A stretch of 64,000 bases of DNA. Source: Tenacibaculum dicentrarchi (lineage in GTDB: Bacteria > Bacteroidota > Bacteroidia > Flavobacteriales > Flavobacteriaceae). The position numbers and the translations under genes were made by a program. Location: the NCBI RefSeq assembly GCF_900239345.1, contig NZ_OESZ01000045.1, positions 1 through 64,000 on the forward strand, read 5' to 3'. Each line of letters begins with the position of its first letter. Positions within the stretch are counted from its first letter, which is position 1. Under the pieces are notes generated by a model that was not told the origin of the DNA, did no database searches, and saw only the letters and a program-made list of their open reading frames with translations. This document shows, piece by piece, positions 60,326 to 64,000 of this stretch.

Positions 60326-61522
60326 CTAAGCTTCTAAAACTTCTGCAACTTTATCAGCAGCTTCTTGAAATTCAGTAGCTGAAATAATTTCCATTCCACT
60401 GTTATCAATTAATTCTTTAGCTTCTTTAGCGTTTGTTCCTTGTAAACGACAAATAATAGGTACATTAATTTTGTCTCCCATATTTTTGTAAGCATCTACA
60501 ACTCCCTGAGCAACACGGTCACAACGAACGATTCCTCCAAAGATATTTACTAAAATAGCTTTTACGTTGGTATCTTTTAAAATAATTCCAAAAGCAATTT
60601 CAACACGTTCAGCATCGGCAGTACCTCCAACATCTAAAAAGTTAGCTGGCTCACCACCTGCTTGCTTAATTAAATCCATAGTTCCCATTGCAAGTCCTGC
60701 TCCGTTTACCATACACCCAACATTACCATCTAAATCTACATAGTTTAAACCTGCAGCTTTAGCTTCTACTTCAATAGGGTTTTCTTCACGTAAATCACGC
60801 ATTGCAGCATAATCTTTATGGCGGTATAAAGCGTTTTCATCTAAAGTAACTTTAGCATCAACAGCCATAATTTTATCATCCGAAGTTTTTAACACAGGGT
60901 TAATTTCAAACATTGCTGAATCAGATTTGATATATGCTGTATATAAAGCACTAGCAAACTTTACCATTTCTTTTAAAGCAGCACCACTTAAACCTAAGTT
61001 AAAAGCAATTTTACGCGCTTGAAAAGGCATTAATCCTAAAGCAGGATCAATTTCTTCTGTAAAAATTAAATGAGGAGTTTCTTCGGCAACAGTTTCAATA
61101 TCCATTCCACCTTCGGTAGAATACATAATCATGTTTTTACCAGTAGCACGGTTTAATAAAACTGACATGTAATATTCGTCTGGCTCACTAGCTCCAGGAT
61201 AATATACGTCTTCACATATTAACACTTGGTTTACTAATTTACCTTCCGCTGAAGTTTGAGGTGTAATTAACATCATTCCTAAAATATCATTAGAAATATT
61301 TTTTACGTCCTCTAAGTTTTTAGCCAACTTAACTCCACCACCTTTTCCACGACCACCTGCGTGTACTTGTGCCTTAATTACGTGCCAACCTGTACCGGTT
61401 TCTTCCGTTAATTGCTTTGCTGCCGCAACAGCTTCTTCTGGTGTATTTGCAACAATTCCTCGTTGAATACGAACCCCAAAACTGTTTAATATTTCTTTAC
61501 CTTGATATTCGTGTAAGTTCAT
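60326..61522 (-). CDS. sucC: succinyl-CoA synthetase beta subunit
   Basis: SucC is the ATP-grasp subunit that forms ATP from succinyl-CoA in the TCA cycle, together with SucD. The 398-aa protein starts MNLHEYQGKEILNSFGV; VIKAQVHAGGRGKGGGVKLA is the nucleotide-binding loop, and GLAMGTMDLIKQAGGEPANFLDVGG with NIFGGIVRCD are the C-terminal CoA-ligase parts. I chose the ATG at 61520-61522; the longer frame adds MLDFKNSYL. sucD is not adjacent in the window. Confidence 0.95.
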   Translation of the reverse strand: MNLHEYQGKEILNSFGVRIQRGIVANTPEEAVAAAKQLTEETGTGWHVIKAQVHAGGRGKGGGVKLAKNLEDVKNISNDILGMMLITPQTSAEGKLVNQVLICEDVYYPGASEPDEYYMSVLLNRATGKNMIMYSTEGGMDIETVAEETPHLIFTEEIDPALGLMPFQARKIAFNLGLSGAALKEMVKFASALYTAYIKSDSAMFEINPVLKTSDDKIMAVDAKVTLDENALYRHKDYAAMRDLREENPIEVEAKAAGLNYVDLDGNVGCMVNGAGLAMGTMDLIKQAGGEPANFLDVGGTADAERVEIAFGIILKDTNVKAILVNIFGGIVRCDRVAQGVVDAYKNMGDKINVPIICRLQGTNAKEAKELIDNSGMEIISATEFQEAADKVAEVLEA

Positions 61523-61546
61523 TAGATATGAATTTTTAAAGTCCAA

Positions 61547-61554
61547 CAAAAATA
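61547..61554 (-). promoter_or_regulatory. -7 promoter element for sucC
   Basis: TATTTTTG on the minus strand matches TAnnTTTG, 25 bases before the chosen ATG and inside the longer possible frame, which supports the shorter start. Confidence 0.45.
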
Positions 61555-61748
61555 CAAATTCAATTTACAATACATTACTATTTAGTATAATTATTACTAT
61601 TTTCTTATAACTTTTATTTTGGGTTTTCTTTTCGTTTCATTGTAACACGCATTTTTTAACACCTATTTAATGTAATTAACATTAAATTGTGATTTGAAAG
61701 CTTAAATCCTAAATATTTTTACAAACCTCCTTAAGCCCTTGACTAACT

Positions 61749-64000
61749 ATGTATAAAACAACCTCATTATTGATTTTAATGCTATTTATCTGTAAAAATA
61801 GTATTGCACAAGAAATTCATAAAAAAAGAAAAAAATTATCCGCTACACGCATACAAACACCCCCGGTTATTGATGGGGTTATAAATGAATCAATATGGGA
61901 AAAAGCCCCTATTGCTAATAATTTTGTAATGATGCGTCCCACTAACGGACAAAACGAACCTAGCACTCATAAAACTCAAGTAAAGTTAGTGTACGATAAT
62001 GATGCTATTTATGTAAGCGCTTTTATGTATGCGCCAAATCCTGCTAAAATACCTGCCGAATTTAACAACAGAGACAACATAGGAAATGCTGATTTTTTTA
62101 TGCTGATGATAAACCCAAATGATGACGGGCAAAACCCAACCATGTTTATTGTTAGTGCCGCAGGAGTTCAGGCAGATTCAAAAGTAGCTAACGGTAATGA
62201 AGATTTTAATTGGAATGCTGTTTGGCAAAGTGCCATTAAAATAAACAAAAATAGCTGGACGGTAGAAATGAAAATACCCTACAGAGCTTTACGTTTTACA
62301 AACAGCGATGTACAGTCATGGGGAATTAATTTTCATCGAGAAGTTAAAAATTTAAATGCACGTTTTACATGGAATCCTATTGATAATACACAAGGAAACT
62401 GGACACAATACGACGGTTTACTAGAAAACTTAAAAAATATTACACCACCTACTCGTTTAAATTTTTACCCACACACATCGGCAACAACAACTTCTTTTAA
62501 AGGAAAAACAAATTTTGATTGGAGCGTTGGTATGGATGTAAAATATGGGCTTACCGAAAATTTTACTTTAGACGCCACTTTAATTCCTGATTTTGGACAA
62601 ACCGCTTTTGATAATGTTACCCTAAACTTAGGTCCTTTTGAACAGCAATTTTCAGAGCAACGACAATTTTTTACCGAAGGAACGGCTCTTTTTACCAAAG
62701 GAAATTTATTTTATTCTCGTAGAATTGGAGGTAAACCAATAAAAAATGCTTCTGTAAATGAGCAAACAGAAACCCTTATTGAATCGCCTGAAAAAGTACA
62801 AATGCTAAACGCTATAAAAGTTTCTGGTAGAACAAAAAAAGGCTTAGGTATTGGTTTTTTTAATGCCGTTACTGCCAAAACAATCGCCACAATTCAAAAT
62901 AATACTACAAAAGAAAATAGAGAAGAAATAATTAATCCACTATCAAACTATAATATTTTAGTTTTAGATCAGCAATTCAATCAAAACTCTGCGATTACTT
63001 TAATTAACACCAATCTTACTAGAAATGGACATTTTAAAGATGCTAATGTTACAGGTTTACTTTGGCATTTAGAAGATAAAAACAGTAGTTACAATATAGA
63101 TGGTTCTATTAAAATGAGTAACATTTCTGATGATAAAAACAACCCGAATACTGGTTATACATTTGACACTAGTATTGGTAAAAAATCGGGAAACTGGAGA
63201 GGTGAAATTGGTTATAATTTAAAAAATAAAGATTTTAACCCAAATGATATGGGAATTTTATTTCGTAATAATCAACAATCAATCTATGGTTTTACACAAT
63301 ACCGCACACTAAAACCTACAGGTATTTTTAATTACTACAGAATAAATACTGCTTACAATATTAACTTTTTACACAATCCTGGCACCTATACAGGCAGCAA
63401 TATAAACACCGCTTTTCAGGCAGAAACTAAAAAACGTTTTGCTTTTGGGGCAAACATAAATTACAGCAGTAAACGTAAAGATTTTAACGAACCAAGGCAA
63501 GGAACAACAAGCCGAATTCATTTTAAAAGACCACAAAGAATACGTATTAGCCATTGGGGTTCTACCGATTACAGGAATAAATTTGCTATTGATTATAACT
63601 GGAAATATTCTTTTTTCAAAAACAATCCAAAAGAAAATTATGGCTTTAAAATTTCTCCAAGATATCGTTTTAACAATCAATTTTCGTTAGTTTATGGCTT
63701 TAAATACGGACAAACAAACAATGGACAGGGCTTTGTAAATGATATAAATCAAGAAGATATCGATAAAAACCCAATACTTTCTCCTTTTTTAGATGAAATT
63801 ATCTTCGGTCAAAGAAACTGGACTAGCTTCAATAATTCGTTAACAGGTAAATATAGTTTTAATACAAAATCAACACTATCTTTAGCTTTCAGACACAATT
63901 GGAGTAAAGTTCCTTATAAGGAGCAATTTTATACTTTAAATAAAAATAATGGCGAATTAATTGAAAGTAATTATACCAATAATCATCATAAAAATTTTAA
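61749..64000 (+). CDS. DUF5916 outer-membrane-type protein, 3' end beyond the window
   Basis: The frame from the ATG at 61749 stays open for 750 codons to the right edge, so the gene is partial. A signal peptide (ending NSIAQ) leads into a CBM9-like domain (about 30-240; TPPVIDGVINESIWEKAP, LVYDNDAIYVSAFMY, WTVEMKIPYRALRF). The DUF5916 beta-barrel-like region follows (LTLDATLIPDFGQ-like segment TLDATLIPDFGQTAFD, then QFFTEGTALF). Homologues are about 800-900 aa and probably sit in the outer membrane; the substrate is unknown. Confidence 0.88.
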   Translation, partial: MYKTTSLLILMLFICKNSIAQEIHKKRKKLSATRIQTPPVIDGVINESIWEKAPIANNFVMMRPTNGQNEPSTHKTQVKLVYDNDAIYVSAFMYAPNPAKIPAEFNNRDNIGNADFFMLMINPNDDGQNPTMFIVSAAGVQADSKVANGNEDFNWNAVWQSAIKINKNSWTVEMKIPYRALRFTNSDVQSWGINFHREVKNLNARFTWNPIDNTQGNWTQYDGLLENLKNITPPTRLNFYPHTSATTTSFKGKTNFDWSVGMDVKYGLTENFTLDATLIPDFGQTAFDNVTLNLGPFEQQFSEQRQFFTEGTALFTKGNLFYSRRIGGKPIKNASVNEQTETLIESPEKVQMLNAIKVSGRTKKGLGIGFFNAVTAKTIATIQNNTTKENREEIINPLSNYNILVLDQQFNQNSAITLINTNLTRNGHFKDANVTGLLWHLEDKNSSYNIDGSIKMSNISDDKNNPNTGYTFDTSIGKKSGNWRGEIGYNLKNKDFNPNDMGILFRNNQQSIYGFTQYRTLKPTGIFNYYRINTAYNINFLHNPGTYTGSNINTAFQAETKKRFAFGANINYSSKRKDFNEPRQGTTSRIHFKRPQRIRISHWGSTDYRNKFAIDYNWKYSFFKNNPKENYGFKISPRYRFNNQFSLVYGFKYGQTNNGQGFVNDINQEDIDKNPILSPFLDEIIFGQRNWTSFNNSLTGKYSFNTKSTLSLAFRHNWSKVPYKEQFYTLNKNNGELIESNYTNNHHKNF

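Overview
The window is low-G+C chromosomal DNA from a member of the Flavobacteriaceae (Bacteroidota), probably a marine gliding genus such as Tenacibaculum or a close relative. The genus is an inference from gene content and style. Supporting signs are gliding genes gldF and gldG, proteins with type IX secretion (T9SS) C-terminal sorting domains, many family-restricted proteins (DUF4294, DUF4295, DUF5916, TIGR02757, TIGR03862), and promoters of the Bacteroidota type (TTG about 20 bp upstream of TAnnTTTG). No prophage, insertion sequence, CRISPR array or intact tRNA gene was found.

Layout. 1-1.07 kb: a gene-free stretch with two tandem promoters pointing left into what looks like an rRNA-type leader, plus dispersed repeats. 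1.07-9.1 kb (minus strand): DUF4294 protein, a serine palmitoyltransferase / cysteate acyltransferase-like PLP enzyme, a purC-hyp-fabV operon, a 5'-nucleotidase lipoprotein and phoH. 9.2-13.0 kb (plus): SAM hydroxide adenosyltransferase, a GNAT acetyltransferase, gldF and gldG. 13-25 kb: aquaporin, HI0933-like flavoprotein, TIGR02757, rimO, ftsY, the ribosomal cluster rpmB-rpmG-DUF4295 (the last is a 50-aa gene), cinA, an FAH-family hydrolase, menB and a pseudo-esterase. 25-33 kb: a CvfB-like protein, menD, transaldolase, an SDR enzyme, M1 peptidase, DUF721 and recF. 32-39 kb (plus): TPR protein, ribH, a small membrane protein, mutL, two rhomboid proteases and an EEP-family enzyme. 38.7-44.5 kb: peptide-binding lipoprotein, ABM and GNAT proteins, mtaB, a hydrolase, a lytic transglycosylase and a small membrane protein.

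44.5-46 kb holds a decayed ywbE-like gene and three tandem cold-shock genes that encode identical proteins. 46.2-60 kb is an accessory region with two large T9SS cargo proteins: a 1648-aa M43 metalloprotease with PKD and jelly-roll repeats, and a 1314-aa BNR/sortilin-repeat protein. They are on opposite strands, flanking uvrB and several small secreted proteins. Each cargo gene is followed, before its terminator, by a 53- or 59-aa gene. These two mini-proteins have almost identical Tat-like leaders (34 of 36 residues) and short Pro/Gly-rich tails. This pairing is the best candidate here for an undescribed system. The right end carries sucC and the first 750 codons of a DUF5916 outer-membrane-type protein that runs off the window.

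Functionally, most of the window is housekeeping: purine, fatty-acid, menaquinone and riboflavin synthesis, DNA repair, translation and the TCA cycle. The surface-biology genes (gldFG, T9SS cargo, M1 peptidase, possible sulfonolipid synthesis) fit a gliding, polymer-degrading lifestyle.
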